Positions 10,108 to 19,840 of a stretch of 23,335 bases of DNA are shown piece after piece. The notes beneath the pieces are model-generated. The model saw only the letters and a program-made list of their open reading frames with translations. It made no database searches and was not told where the DNA came from. Numbering within the stretch: the first letter of the stretch is position 1; the number at the start of each line of letters is the position of its first letter. Position numbers and translations under genes: made by a program. This stretch comes from Clavulina sp. PMI_390 (lineage: Eukaryota > Basidiomycota > Agaricomycetes > Cantharellales > Hydnaceae): positions 150,633-173,967 of the forward strand of contig WIDE01000061.1 in assembly GCA_015039315.1 (NCBI GenBank). Reading direction: 5' to 3'.

Positions 10108-11093
10108 TCAGCTTTTTACATGCGGCACAACTTGGCCTAGCGACACACCCAGTCGATCTGCATCCACAACTTGATCCAGCAGCCGCGAGAGCTCTAGACG
10201 GACATCGTTTCGCGTCTGAGGGCTATTTCGGAAAGTGCGGGTAAAGCCCGACGACCTCGCGGTGAATGTGCATCTTTCGCAGGAAGATTTTTGGGATTTC
10301 TTATACTCCTCAATCAATGACTCAGGGAACCCATTCAAGGCAAACGGGTTGGCTGTCGCCTGAGTCAACAGGGGGGCAATTCTATGATCGTTGCAGGTGA
10401 TGGTGTCCATTAGGATTAAGATTAACTCTTGAGCCTTGGAATTCGCCTCTTTTTTAAGTGCTAGAAGATGCATGAGATCCCATGAATCAACTCCTTTCAA
10501 ATCCGTAAGAGGATATTCAAGTCCATCTCCGTAAGCTTCCATGAATCGCCGCACAGCGATTGCGCGAGCTTTTAGGCTACCTCCCTTCACTGCCAGGGCC
10601 CATGCTTTGATGGGAGGCTCCAAAAATCCAATGTAGGCGGATAGAGCATCATTATGAGTTTCGATAAGGATCTGGTATTTCTCCAGGGCCTGCATCACTT
10701 CCACAGCATGCCTGGGAGATTTGATTGGACGGGAAGGAGTGACTGGGTAGAGAGCCCGAAAAACATAGTCAAGAGTTATAGCGTCTTCTGTGAGTATTAT
10801 GGGGTCTGGCGCGCCCTTATGACCTGTGTTGTTCTTAGGTGGAAGTGAAAGCATGGTTTCGAACAGAGAGGAAGAGCGACGAAGATAGAGAGAGTCGAGG
10901 CGGAATGCAACACCATCACAGGACTCCATGATGATATCACCGTCGTCCAAGGTAAAGTAAGGCAAAGCTGTGGTCGTTTGATCTAAAATCCATGGGAGCA
11001 TAGGTGGTACCCGATGTAGCAGAATAGCGTGTAAACGATATTATTGAGAGATAGACGCTGGGAGGTCTCACCATCGACTTCAAGCGTGGACAT
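10108..11093 (-). CDS. BTB4 (subtype D): BTB/POZ-domain protein, 293 aa
   Basis: Exon 1 is 11072-11093 (MSTLEVD plus one base), intron 10968-11071, exon 2 10108-10967; 882 nt in frame. Exon 1 has the same length, phase and gtgaga donor as BTB2, and both acceptors read cacag|CT. A continuous frame from an ATG at 10999-11001 is also open, but its first residues are intronic under this model. BTB starts near residue 9 (LPYFTLDDGDIIMESCDG). The middle block LEKYQILIE...IKAWALAV...RAIAVRRFM precedes C199-x2-H202 ... C237-x2-C240. The GCGCGC element is 58 bp upstream, and the MITE insertion point is about 97 bp upstream of the start codon, so the element abuts the promoter. Likely dimerising adaptor; partner unknown. 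Confidence 0.88.
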
Positions 11094-11150
11094 TGCCCTC
11101 AGTGCGTGCAAAGATGAAGATCAGCGAACTAAGCGGATACAGGAAGAACC

Positions 11151-11156
11151 GCGCGC
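11151..11156 (-). promoter_or_regulatory. GCGCGC upstream element of BTB4
   Basis: Coding-strand reading ATAAGCGCGCGG, 58 bp before the start codon. The ATAAGCGCGCG core is the same as in the orphan copy at 12565. It sits only 35 bp inside the flank of the MITE. Confidence 0.4.
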
Positions 11157-11190
11157 TTATTACGTAATCTATGAGCCTAGGGTTGAATTA

Positions 11191-11234
11191 TTAGTGGGGG
11201 TCGGCAATGCACAGGACCCGGCACCTACCGAAAA
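11191..11234 (+). repeat. Left terminal inverted repeat of the MITE-like element
   Basis: Begins TTAGTGGGGGTCGGC and ends CCTACCGAAAA. It matches the reverse complement of 11948-11991 with one C/T difference at the twelfth base. Confidence 0.9.
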
Positions 11235-11947
11235 CCCTGGGAAACCAGGCGATTTGGCGGCAGCCCTCCCTCCCGTTCAAAATCTTCTGCTCCTGGCGGT
11301 TTACATGCTTGAAAACGAATGAAATATGCTTATATATACTGCTCGAGCAATGTGCTCGATAATCAGTAGCTGTTTCTCGTGCGAAAATTGTGATAGGCCA
11401 AATCCTATTGAGTTTTGGCCTCCAAACCCTCGGTGCTCCGAGAACCCAGAATCGTATATCTCGCCAGAGAGGTGATTCTCGTCTATATCCGGTGATAGGC
11501 ATATAATATAACACTAACTGTGTATCTGTGGTTGTTCCAAGACCTGGTATTATTGTATATTCGGCTTGGAAACGCAGTCTCCCAAGGACTAATAGTAAAC
11601 TGACCCCCAACGTGTACTCCGTGCTGAAGTGGTAAATTCATGCTAAGAAAGGCGGTGGACCTCTTTGATTGATCTAATAAGAGCTTCTACAGACTTTCGG
11701 GCCTCTACTACTACTCGCAACCTCTTGTCTAGGGTGCTGCTCCTGGCGCTCAATAGTGAATCTGACCCCTCCTTCACTCCACCATTTTGGCTCATGAAAC
11801 ATGGTGGTTTATACTGGCACATCTCTAGTTCTGATATATTATTGATTTTCCGTACTTAATATTAGGTATTTTCTGTGGTAGCTGGCAAGATTATGGAGGC
11901 GTGGGGGGGCTTCCATCGCCTAACCTGGAAAATTTAGTTCCCACGGA

Positions 11948-11991
11948 TTTTCGGTAGGTGCCGGGTCCTGTGCATTGCCAACCCCCACTAA
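11948..11991 (-). repeat. Right terminal inverted repeat of the MITE-like element
   Basis: Reverse complement of the left end with a single mismatch; it ends CCCCCACTAA, followed by TA. Confidence 0.9.
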
Positions 11992-11993
11992 TA

Positions 11994-12929
11994 TTATTAG
12001 AAGGGGTCACTAGGGGGATTGAACAAGTCAACAAGTACTATTCATTTCCGACGTGGGGCAGTTCAGTAAGTTGATCCAGGTTAGCTCTGCCCAATGGCAT
12101 CACTCCCGGGTCCTGGGTGGCCGTCATTCCATATTCCAACTTAAAAATACCATAGTATCGGCGATATCAGACTGTGGTATTATAGTGTAGCCTTCTTGTA
12201 TACTAATAGTGGGACAGAGGGGCAATTTGGATCTTGATATATCAAGTGAGGACTTGGACCATCAGAAGGGCTTGCATTAGTCGCAGTGTATATGAGATTT
12301 TTCTCTAATGCGAGGTTATAAATAAATCCAAAAAAGTAGGTAAAGGGAAACATCATAACTATAGTGGTCTATCCTCTGCAGGAACACTTCGCCTACACGA
12401 CCTACGACTAACATACATGTAATCATCCACAGAATCAGCAGATACCCTCACAGACATAATTTCAGCCCCCTAATATCACATTCTCTACTGCACGAGGTGC
12501 TCCACGCAATACCTGAACGCATGCTTGTGCCCTGGAAGACGGTCGAAAACATGCTACTGGATAGGCGCGCGCTTATAAATCCCATCGACCTCATGATTCG
12601 CATCTTGTAATCTGCGAAAAAGCATGCAATTAATTCAATGAGACCCCTTTTGACATTTAGTGCAGTGGGTGTCTAAAACTGATCCAGCGGAATACGCCGC
12701 ACCGCTACTTATGACGCTGCTGTTCTTATTAGTTAGTGATCGATGCACAGGTTGAGCAAGCCCACACTGGTTTCGAGACACAGTCAATCCCCTAAATTTT
12801 CACTAGAGGCTGAATCGAAAACATAGAACAGTCTCGCTTGAATACATCACATCACGGTTTGGGCGATATAACATAAACTTCATCAGCGATTTCATCATAA
12901 ACCTACGCTGGCTCCATTCTGTGGCGAAT
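11994..12929. other. Gene-free stretch between the MITE and BTB5
   Basis: About 940 bp without a supported gene. I looked on the minus strand for a BTB relic (the DGD motif, the RAW block, the CxxH motif) and found none. The one item of note is an orphan GCGCGCGC next to ATAAG at 12565-12572. The rest is AT-leaning, with scattered stops in all frames. Confidence 0.5.
12565..12572 (-). promoter_or_regulatory. Orphan GCGCGC element with no gene behind it
   Basis: The minus-strand reading is TTATAAGCGCGCGCCTAT. It shares ATAAGCGCGCG with the BTB4 element and GCGCGC with the others. No BTB coding sequence follows within the usual 50-80 bp, so it may be the leftover of a deleted array member, or chance. 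Confidence 0.25.
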
Positions 12930-13934
12930 CTAAAAGCCCGGTTGAGCATTGGAATGGCGAAGGCGAAGTGTAAAGAGTCCACAAACTTTTTTCCCTTTCT
13001 TAATTTTTACATCCCTTGCTGCAGCAAACGGTGCCGCGGTTGCTTCAGCTTGGACAGCCTGCTCAATGATAGCTTCTAGCTTCACACGCCTCGCCTCTCT
13101 CTCGTCGCGGGAAGTGACATTCTTGATGATGCTGGTGCAGTTACTGCAGATCCCCGGTGTCATGTTGGTTATGAAGCTCAAGGCACGCTCAGAGAGCAAT
13201 TCTTCCTCGAATGGTCGATCTTGGGCTCGCTTGGCAAAGTCCATCTGGTTGTGGCTGCCACAGTAGGTATGCTGCATGAGCTCAGCAACGATGGCACGGG
13301 CTTCTGCCCGGGCATCTTGTTTGATTTGGATCAAGCGAACGAGCCTCCAGGCATCAACCATCTTGAGTTCGCCGATATTACCTTCCAGTCCCGATGTTGA
13401 GTCGCATATGAAACGCCGAGCAGCGATAGCGCGACTCTGTGAAGAATCTGCCATCACGGCCATGCTCCACGCGCGGATTGAGGGATCGATCGCTGCAACG
13501 TGTTTGGCGGCGACATCCACAAGGGGCCAGCAGCTAATCTGATATTTTTCAATCGCCATCAGGACATCGACTGCTTCCTCGTCACTTTCAAATTCAATCG
13601 GGCTAGGCGCGGGATACAAAGACCGTAGAAGGATATCGAGAATCGAGCTGCTTTCCGCGACTTCAATCGGCGCTGGGGAGTGGATCTTCGATTGGCTCTG
13701 ATTAGGCTTAGAAATTGCCTCAGGGGGGGACAGTGCCAGCATATCAGAAAAGATTGGAGAAATAGATCTTAAAACCCCAGAGTGGACGCAGAACTCCACA
13801 CCATCCGCAGACTTAAGAACGATGTCCCCATCAGGCATGTTGAAGCTCTGACGAGCGTGGGGTAAGCGAGCTTGGGCATTCTGTCAGAGGATATGCTGTG
13901 GAAAGTTTTTTATGCACTGCTTACTTTCAGACAT
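12930..13934 (-). CDS. BTB5 (subtype A): BTB/POZ-domain protein, 316 aa
   Basis: Exon 1 is only 10 bp, 13925-13934 (MSE plus one base), intron 13871-13924, exon 2 12930-13870; 951 nt in frame. A cag acceptor 10 bases earlier puts the BTB out of frame, so the acceptor cccaag|CT is preferred. BTB8 has the same 10-bp first exon and phase. BTB begins near residue 15 (NMPDGDIVLKSADGVEF, then CVHSGVLRSISPIF). The middle block IEKYQISCW...SIRAWSMAVMADS...RAIAARRFICDST is the best conserved copy together with BTB8. C207-x2-H210 ... C245-x2-C248 follows. The C-terminus has a basic stretch (VKIKKGKKV) and a tail unlike BTB8. It could instead start at the ATG opening MPDGD (13838), losing 14 residues. 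Confidence 0.86.
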
Positions 13935-15043
13935 CTTGGTTGAGACTAAGAGATGGAGTGCTCTACGGTCTACTCCTCGCGAGCATATCAGCTGTGATTG
14001 CCGCGCGGTATTTGGCGATCATAAAATAGGGCTTGGTAAAAGTCAGGTGGTGTCATCTTAGCTCATCATAGTCACATGTTTGTGGTTTGACGACTCAATA
14101 CATCAGCATCGCTACATACACTGAGGCGGTCTCGGCATTAGATTTTGTTGCTAGACGGTTCTAACTGACTAAACCAAGCCATTTCCGCCATTGGTTTCTA
14201 AGTAAGCCGGAAATCATAACTCCCAGGTTCCGCGCGTGTCATTGCGGACGGAAACAAAAAGTTGATCGCTTATGACAAAGGGTAGGAGACTGCTTGACGA
14301 TCTCAGACTCATGCCATCATTGAGATTGCATGAATCAGATATCTGAGTCAGCGGTTCGCCTTGCTCGATCTTAGCTGCTTCCGTCGATATAATCCGCAGC
14401 AGCAGGGAACGACGGTAAGATTACACTTCGGTTCTTGAAGGGACCGACCTGACATTCCAGAATCAGGTGAAATAACATCGAAGTGAGAGATTCACTGGGG
14501 TTAGAGTTTAAATGGTCATGCACGCCCAGAGATTTCAACCAAAACATCGTAACCAGGATGGGTGACAAGCGGGGGCATTCGTTTTACAGTCTCATGGTGT
14601 GGTGTACAAATCGCTTCATCCTTGGGCGGGTTTATTACTGACGGCAACTCTTCCTGACATCCAGGTTTCTATGTGTCAAAGGGAAGAAATTTTAGCTTAT
14701 GAAGGATCTGGAGGGTATAATCGCATTCGACGAGACGTAAATCGGCTGGCGAACGGCCACTGTGAAATTGCAACTGAGGACGTAACACAAGGCTCGAATA
14801 GTCGAATCAAGGAAGAAAAGTTTTCGACAACTGCTTGAATTGGTAGCGTGCCATTCGCATTCAGACGGGCTGCGATATTCGGGCAGATAAATCAAGACGC
14901 GTGACCAGGTATCACGCTATTAATCAGGCAGCTAGGCGAATAGAATGAAACCCTCTTTTTTTTAGCACAGCGAAGTGGAAGGGAGAAACAAGCTCGTGAA
15001 AAGGTTCGGTTTGGGCGAGGTTGGTGAAAAAATCATGAAAGGG
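13935..15043. other. Gene-free stretch between BTB5 and BTB6
   Basis: 1.1 kb. It contains the CCGCGCGG element of BTB5 at 14001-14008 with a TATA-like CTATTTTATG (coding strand) about 15 bp further upstream. Open frames here are under 80 codons and unlike any family I know. No relic of a BTB gene was recognised. Confidence 0.5.
14001..14008 (-). promoter_or_regulatory. CCGCGCGG upstream element of BTB5
   Basis: A perfect 8-bp palindrome that includes GCGCG, 67 bp before the start codon. A TATA-like stretch lies upstream of it at about 14024-14033. Confidence 0.4.
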
Positions 15044-15943
15044 TCAACATGCCGAGCTAGGATGGTTGTTAGAGAATTGCACTCCGAATTTTGAGAATCG
15101 GGATCGACTAACGAGGGTATTTGGCGGAGGTTTGGGAAATGGTGGGGCTTGCTCGTACCCTCCAGCAGCGTCAATCGCGACGGCAGCTTTCAGAAGCAAA
15201 TCTAGGTAGTTCCTCGCGTCCTCTCGGAGCTCCATTGACTCCCCCGAGTTCCTTGTATCATTGCAGTCCTCACATTTTGCGGAGGGAGGGGTATCCAATG
15301 ATCTCAATCGACTGTAGAGACTTTTCGATTGCTCACCCGAGGCCACATCCTTTTGTTTTCGGTGTTTATGACAGTACCAATGTTCGTTATTGGTAAGTTC
15401 CAATACCACGGACATGCGAGAATGCACGTCGCGTCGGACTCTCTGAAGGTTGAGGACCGCCGCTCCGCTGATTGATTGGAGGTACTGGTAGTCGGATGTT
15501 AGGATATCGGAGTTGTTTTCAAAGAAGCGGGAGGCGGCAGAGGCACGGATCCCGAGATGACCTAGCTGGACAGCCTTGGCCCACGCCTTCAAAGGTGGGT
15601 CGAGGTTACAGAGATATCTGGTGGTTTCCTTAACCAGAGGCTGAGTGGTTAGGGCATATTTGTCGATTGCGCGCCAAACTTCCATTGCCACATCAGCGGA
15701 GGAGAAAACAGGTTCGGAATTCGGCGGATATATGGAGCGAAAGATGATATCTAGGATGCTTGATGGTTCCGACAGATAGATTGGCTCAGGCAGGACGGAT
15801 CCTAGGGGTGTCGGGAGACTGAACATGGTAGCAAACACAGGGGATGATCGAAGGAGAATGATTCTATCGAGTCGAAAGTCTACCCCATCACTCGATCTTA
15901 GGACAGCATCTCCATCCGGGAATGTGATATAAGGGTCAGCCAT
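15044..15943 (-). CDS. BTB6 (subtype C): BTB/POZ-domain protein, single exon, 299 aa
   Basis: Start taken at the ATG at 15941-15943 (MADPYITFPDGDAVLRSSDG). The frame stays open for eight more codons upstream but has no ATG there, only a TTG. Like BTB3, it lacks the tiny first exon of the other subtypes. BTB covers about 5-100. The helix RVRRDVHSRMSVVLELTNN precedes C191-x2-H194 ... C224-x2-C227, at the same spacing (29 residues) as in BTB3. The tail YLDLLLKAAVAIDAAGGY is shared with BTB3, followed by a Pro-rich end. An AG at the end of TTCTGTTAG just upstream of the ATG could be a splice acceptor, so a short unseen first exon cannot be excluded. Function unknown. Confidence 0.87.
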   Translation of the reverse strand: MADPYITFPDGDAVLRSSDGVDFRLDRIILLRSSPVFATMFSLPTPLGSVLPEPIYLSEPSSILDIIFRSIYPPNSEPVFSSADVAMEVWRAIDKYALTTQPLVKETTRYLCNLDPPLKAWAKAVQLGHLGIRASAASRFFENNSDILTSDYQYLQSISGAAVLNLQRVRRDVHSRMSVVLELTNNEHWYCHKHRKQKDVASGEQSKSLYSRLRSLDTPPSAKCEDCNDTRNSGESMELREDARNYLDLLLKAAVAIDAAGGYEQAPPFPKPPPNTLVSRSRFSKFGVQFSNNHPSSAC

Positions 15944-16517
15944 TCTTGCACTAACAGAAGTACGCAAACAATTAGAGTTGAGGAGAAGGCCTGGTCGCTG
16001 GAGACGAGAAAGAGCAGTGTAGAACCTTTTGAATAGCCTTTTGGAGTTCCAATTGTGTGGGAGGGTGCTCGATGGGCTCGGTTGAACATGAGTTCAGCCA
16101 AGGTGACATCTCGGTCACGTGCACCAATCATATCTCAAGAATTGCGTCCCAAGGGAATCGGCCTTTTCTCATTTATGGCCGTCACGATCGACCAGAACTC
16201 CTATTGCCCGGAACTACACATAGGGGCATAATGGACGAAATCAAGCCTCTGAACATGCTTTACATTATGCGGCTGGTCCAATCCCATCACGTTTTTCGAG
16301 CGAGGTATCCGCGACAAAGAGAAATATACTTGGTCGCTCGTACCTCACCATAACACCACGGAGAACTGGATCTATACATGACCACACAGGCAAGCATAAA
16401 CTAGCATGTGTGATCATTCATTATTCAACATGTCTCAACGAGAGGAAAAAAAACGCTCAGTGTATGCTCAATCTTCTGACTTTGTCATTGCAAAATCAAC
16501 CCCTACCACGTCTAGCG
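15944..16517. other. Intergenic, BTB6 promoter and BTB7 3' flank
   Basis: A 574-bp gap. CACGTG lies at 16116-16121, 173 bp upstream of BTB6. A plus-strand frame of about 98 codons (16057-16353) begins with GTG, has no recognisable domain and is not called. Confidence 0.45.
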
Positions 16518-17451
16518 TCATTCTACTGTGTCAATAGACTGCTCATGAAGAACTTCTTCCATAACATCTGGGTTTTTCAACTCACTACAGCTCTGTTCCG
16601 CGACGACTGCGGCTTCCAGCAAGGCTGCGAGTGCGCTACGGTAGCGCTCGCGTTTTGGCTTGATTTTTACGCTCGTTGTCCTGTCTCCGCAACTCGAGCA
16701 CGATGCGGCAGCCTTAGATAAGGAATCATCTGTCATGACATTGATGCGCAGAGGATTGGCCAATATGTCCGTCACATATGGAGAAGATCGATCATGGCTA
16801 CCGCAAAAGCAGGTATAGGCCCACCGGCCCATGAGGCGCCTCCCGAGTTCGCTCGCCTTCTGCTTTGTATTTACCATATGCACAAGAGTGGCACCATCGA
16901 CATACTGAAGCTGAGGGTCATACGCCGGAAGCTTCTCTGGCTCTGAGAGGAATCTGATAAAGGCCTCCCGACGCATCTGCGCATGATTTAGGCGAATAGA
17001 ATAGACCCATGCTTGGATAGAGCCAGAGGTTCTGGACCAATAGTCGTGAAGAGCATCGAGATATGCTCCGTCAGCAATTTGATATTTATCAAACGCTTTG
17101 ATGAGAGCAAAAACGTGCTCTGGAGAGCTTGTGTTCGGCGCAGGGGAACGAGGGTAGATGGCACGGAAGAGATCGTCAAGAACTTCGGCGGGCTCAGTAA
17201 GATTGATGGTTTCGCGGGATGAAATGGTTGGCGAGGGGAGCTGAAGCATTGTAGCGAACAGTGGGGAGGCACGGCGCAGAATCAAGGAATCCAACCGAAA
17301 CTCGATGCAATCATTGGAACGTAGCACAATGTCTCCATCAGCGAACGACAAGTATTCACGATCTGCGCAACAGCACCCAGACAATATAGATTCAATGCAT
17401 AGGATCCCATAAAGTTCGCCGACACGTACCAGACACTGCTGTGGTCGTCAT
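16518..17451 (-). CDS. BTB7 (subtype B): BTB/POZ-domain protein, 288 aa
   Basis: Exon 1 is 17430-17451 (MTTTAVS plus one base), intron 17363-17429 (gtacgt ... gcgcag), exon 2 16518-17362; 867 nt in frame. BTB9 has the same exon length, phase, gtacg donor and MTTTA start. The continuous frame upstream of the acceptor begins at TTG and would add intronic residues. BTB begins at about residue 9 (REYLSFADGDIVLRSND), then EFRLDSLILRRASPLFATML. The middle block is a subtype-B version: FDKYQIADG...IQAWVYSIRLNHAQMRREAFIRF. A helix LGRRLMGRWAYTCF leads into C194-x2-H197 ... C229-x2-C232, preceded by an extra Cys at 192. A TATA-like ATATAAA on the coding strand lies about 90 bp upstream (17541-17547); no GCGCGC is present. 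Confidence 0.9.
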
Positions 17452-18446
17452 CGCAGTAGTGCAGGTCGAATAGTAGCGAATAATCTGCGTCAGGCTTGGT
17501 GTTTGATGAACCAAACACGAATTGGAGAGGCGGTGCAGCATTTATATTGGGTTGTTGGAATGAATTTCCAATAAATGGATATCGCTCCCGTCACTTGGTC
17601 AAACGTGACTTGGGTGGACAGATACAGTGCTCAGATGTCAAACATGCAGATAACATTAGTGCTCAAGCGGGGCTGCTGGCACAAATAAAATCTCTACCTA
17701 GTAGCATAGTAGAGGGCCTCTGGCATGTCGTTATATCACTGGTACGAGGCAATGACATATGAACCGATTGTCATCGCCGATCATACGATACGGCCAATCG
17801 CGGGATCGAAGGGTAATTCTTTGTCCGTCGCAGTTAATCGTGAAACGTGTCCCTATGTGTTTCTGGATCCAGTATATTTCCTCCTATATTCTACGCTATC
17901 GTCTACGCTCATAGTCCCAACAGACATATTCCGGCCTACGCCGGTGCGCTCTAACACACAATTTACCGGCATCATTAAAGAGCAGTTGATGTTTGAATCT
18001 GAGCCCGACGTTGGTAACCTATTAGGATGATATGCTATCTAATCATATGTGACAGGTTTTGGCAAGCAAACTCGATTTTGAGAAGGGATTTAAGACGTGA
18101 GGCTAGCGTCACTAGAAGTATCTCATGCCTACTCCATCTTCCATGAAGCTCTGAGATGCCCAAACAACTCACTTTGAAATCCCAGAAGATAGACATGCCG
18201 CCCTCCGAGCTATGTGTAAGCAGAAAGGGGACTATTTGAAGCAGCGATGAGTATTGGCTAGTCAAAGCAATTGAAGACCTGGGAATCATCGTCGAGAGTC
18301 TCAAATACTTTTGAATTCCATATATTCCTGGTGGTTGGTGCTGTTTGGTATGTACGACAACAGACTTCTAGGAGAGAGATTGCACTGAATGAGCTTGGCG
18401 CCGATACCCCCACCAAGTTCCAAAGTATGAAGTCCACAAACCCCGG
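17452..18446. other. Gene-free stretch between BTB7 and BTB8
   Basis: Just under 1 kb. It holds the TATA-like site of BTB7. Open frames of 80-100 codons exist on both strands but lack any domain, start context or intron pattern that would support a gene. Confidence 0.45.
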
Positions 18447-19385
18447 CTAAGGAATCGGTGGCATCTCGGCTGATTCCGACTCAGCATTTAATGGCACTCC
18501 ACGCGTTTCTGCACGAACAGCCCGATCGACCAGGTTTTGCAGCTTTGTGCGCCTCGTCTCCCTCTCCGCACTCGAATTGACATCTCGAACAACATTTATG
18601 CAATAGCTGCAGAACCCCGGCGTCGTCTCCACCGTTTTTTTCAACGAATCCTCGGATAAGAATTTGATGTCGAATGGTCGCTCGCGGATCCTGTTCATAA
18701 AGTCCGACTCTCGGTGGCTGGTGCAATACGTATGCTGCATGAGCTCCGATACAACGCTACGGGCCCCGCTGCGCGCTTCATGCTTGACTTGAGTCAAATG
18801 AACCAGGCGCCACGCATCAATTGACCTCAGCTCCGACACGTTGCCTTCCAACCCGGTCGTAGAGTCGCAGATGAAGCGACGAGCAGCAAGGGCCCGACCC
18901 TCGGCGGAGTCTGCCATAACTGCCAGTGCCCAGGCCCTGATCGAAGGATTGATTGTGGCGACTCGCTTGGCAGCAGCATCTGCGAGAGGCCAGCAAGCAA
19001 TCTGGTACTTTTCGAGGGCAATGAGGACATGGACGGCCTCGACATCCGAGCTGAACTCGATAGGGCCTGGGATCGGGTAAAGGGCCCTCAAAATGATGTC
19101 AAGCACCGTGCTGTCCTCGGCAACCTCAATGGGTTTAATTTTTTCGTCCTTTTCGTTGCTCGACTGATCATTTGGGGAGAGAACGAGCATATCTGAGAAC
19201 ATAGGAGATGCGAAGCGGAGTATAGCCGAATGAACGCAGAAATCGATACCATTGGAAGACTTTAGAACGATGTCCCCATCGGGAAGAGTAAGATTCTCGC
19301 GAGTGTCTAGAAAGTAGATATCCTCATTCCTGTAAGGATGATTCTATTCGTCATACGGTTGAAGCATTTGCTTACATTTAGCCAT
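18447..19385 (-). CDS. BTB8 (subtype A): BTB/POZ-domain protein, 289 aa
   Basis: Exon 1 is a 10-bp exon, 19376-19385 (MAK plus one base), intron 19307-19375, exon 2 18447-19306; 870 nt in frame. The first AG acceptor (ttacag) would create an immediate stop codon across the junction, so the next good one, tttctag|AC, is used. The start of the continuous open frame (an internal Met at residue 39) would remove a third of the BTB domain and is rejected. BTB begins LTLPDGDIVLKSSNGIDF, then CVHSAILRFASPMF. The middle block LEKYQIACW...SIRAWALAVMADS...RALAARRFICDST is nearly identical to that of BTB5. C198-x2-H201 ... C236-x2-C239. The tail is acidic (ESESAEMPPIP), unlike the basic stretch near the C-terminus of BTB5. 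Confidence 0.87.
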
Positions 19386-19840
19386 ACTTGGAAGAATGAG
19401 GAGAGAGGGCGAAGGATGACCTGTGACCTTAAAAGGTCGGGCTAATAGGCGCGCGGCTCTAGCTTGCAGGTGAGAATGGCGAATGCTTTGAAGGCGGCGA
19501 TGGATGAAAAAGAGGCCTCAGACCGACTTATGACCTCATTCACGATACTTCGCATGTGTGATTGATTCCAACGGAAGTGGGGTACCTGCACCAGCTCCTA
19601 GTTCAACGGTTTACTACAGTGGTAAAGCCGCTTCGAGGGACTTTGGAGGATCGCCGCACCGACCTTGTTAGAGCGATGCGCGGGAGCTAGTTTATTTACA
19701 TTACTTTATGCAGATAAGAAGTAAGCTAGCATATACATCATTCATTCTTGATCCCGTCTGAGCCAGGAACGCGAGGGAAAGCGCTGTCAACTTTTGCTAA
19801 GTTCTCTAGCTTAATGTTGCTCAGTTAACAGTCAATATAC
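19386..19840. other. Intergenic, BTB8 promoter and BTB9 3' flank
   Basis: A 455-bp gap. It contains the GCGCGCG element of BTB8 (19449-19455) and a short inverted repeat GACCTT-AA-AAGGTC at about 19424-19437 between that element and the start codon. A possible short last exon of BTB9 could lie just inside its right edge. Confidence 0.45.
19449..19455 (-). promoter_or_regulatory. GCGCGC upstream element of BTB8
   Basis: Coding-strand reading CCGCGCGCCTATTA, 64 bp before the start codon. Same element class as BTB1, BTB2, BTB4 and BTB5. Confidence 0.4.

Larger units (their letters stand above)
11191..11991. mobile_element. MITE-like non-autonomous DNA element, 801 bp
   Basis: The ends form terminal inverted repeats of 44 bp (11191-11234 and 11948-11991) that agree at 43 of 44 positions, starting TTAGTGGGGG. 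Weaker similarity continues for about ten more bases inward. The element is bracketed by TA on each side (11189-11190 and 11992-11993), consistent with a TA target duplication as made by Tc1/mariner-type transposases. The flanks do not give a longer perfect duplication, so the superfamily is an inference. No open frame of transposase length or character lies inside, so it would need an enzyme supplied elsewhere. Near-identity of the ends suggests fairly recent movement. Confidence 0.85.

Noticed and set aside
11191..11610. 139-codon minus-strand frame inside the MITE-like element, as a transposase
   Set aside because: It begins within the element and runs through the terminal repeat, with no DDE-type or other transposase motif.
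14599..14838. 79-codon plus-strand frame between BTB5 and BTB6
   Set aside because: No recognisable domain, no supporting start context and no paralogue in the window.
15044..15967. Longer start for BTB6, eight codons upstream
   Set aside because: The upstream start is TTG; the first ATG in frame (15941-15943) sits right at the BTB domain.
16518..17384. BTB7 starting with MSGCCC in the continuous frame
   Set aside because: That start is TTG and lies within the intron; the spliced MTTTAVS start matches BTB9.
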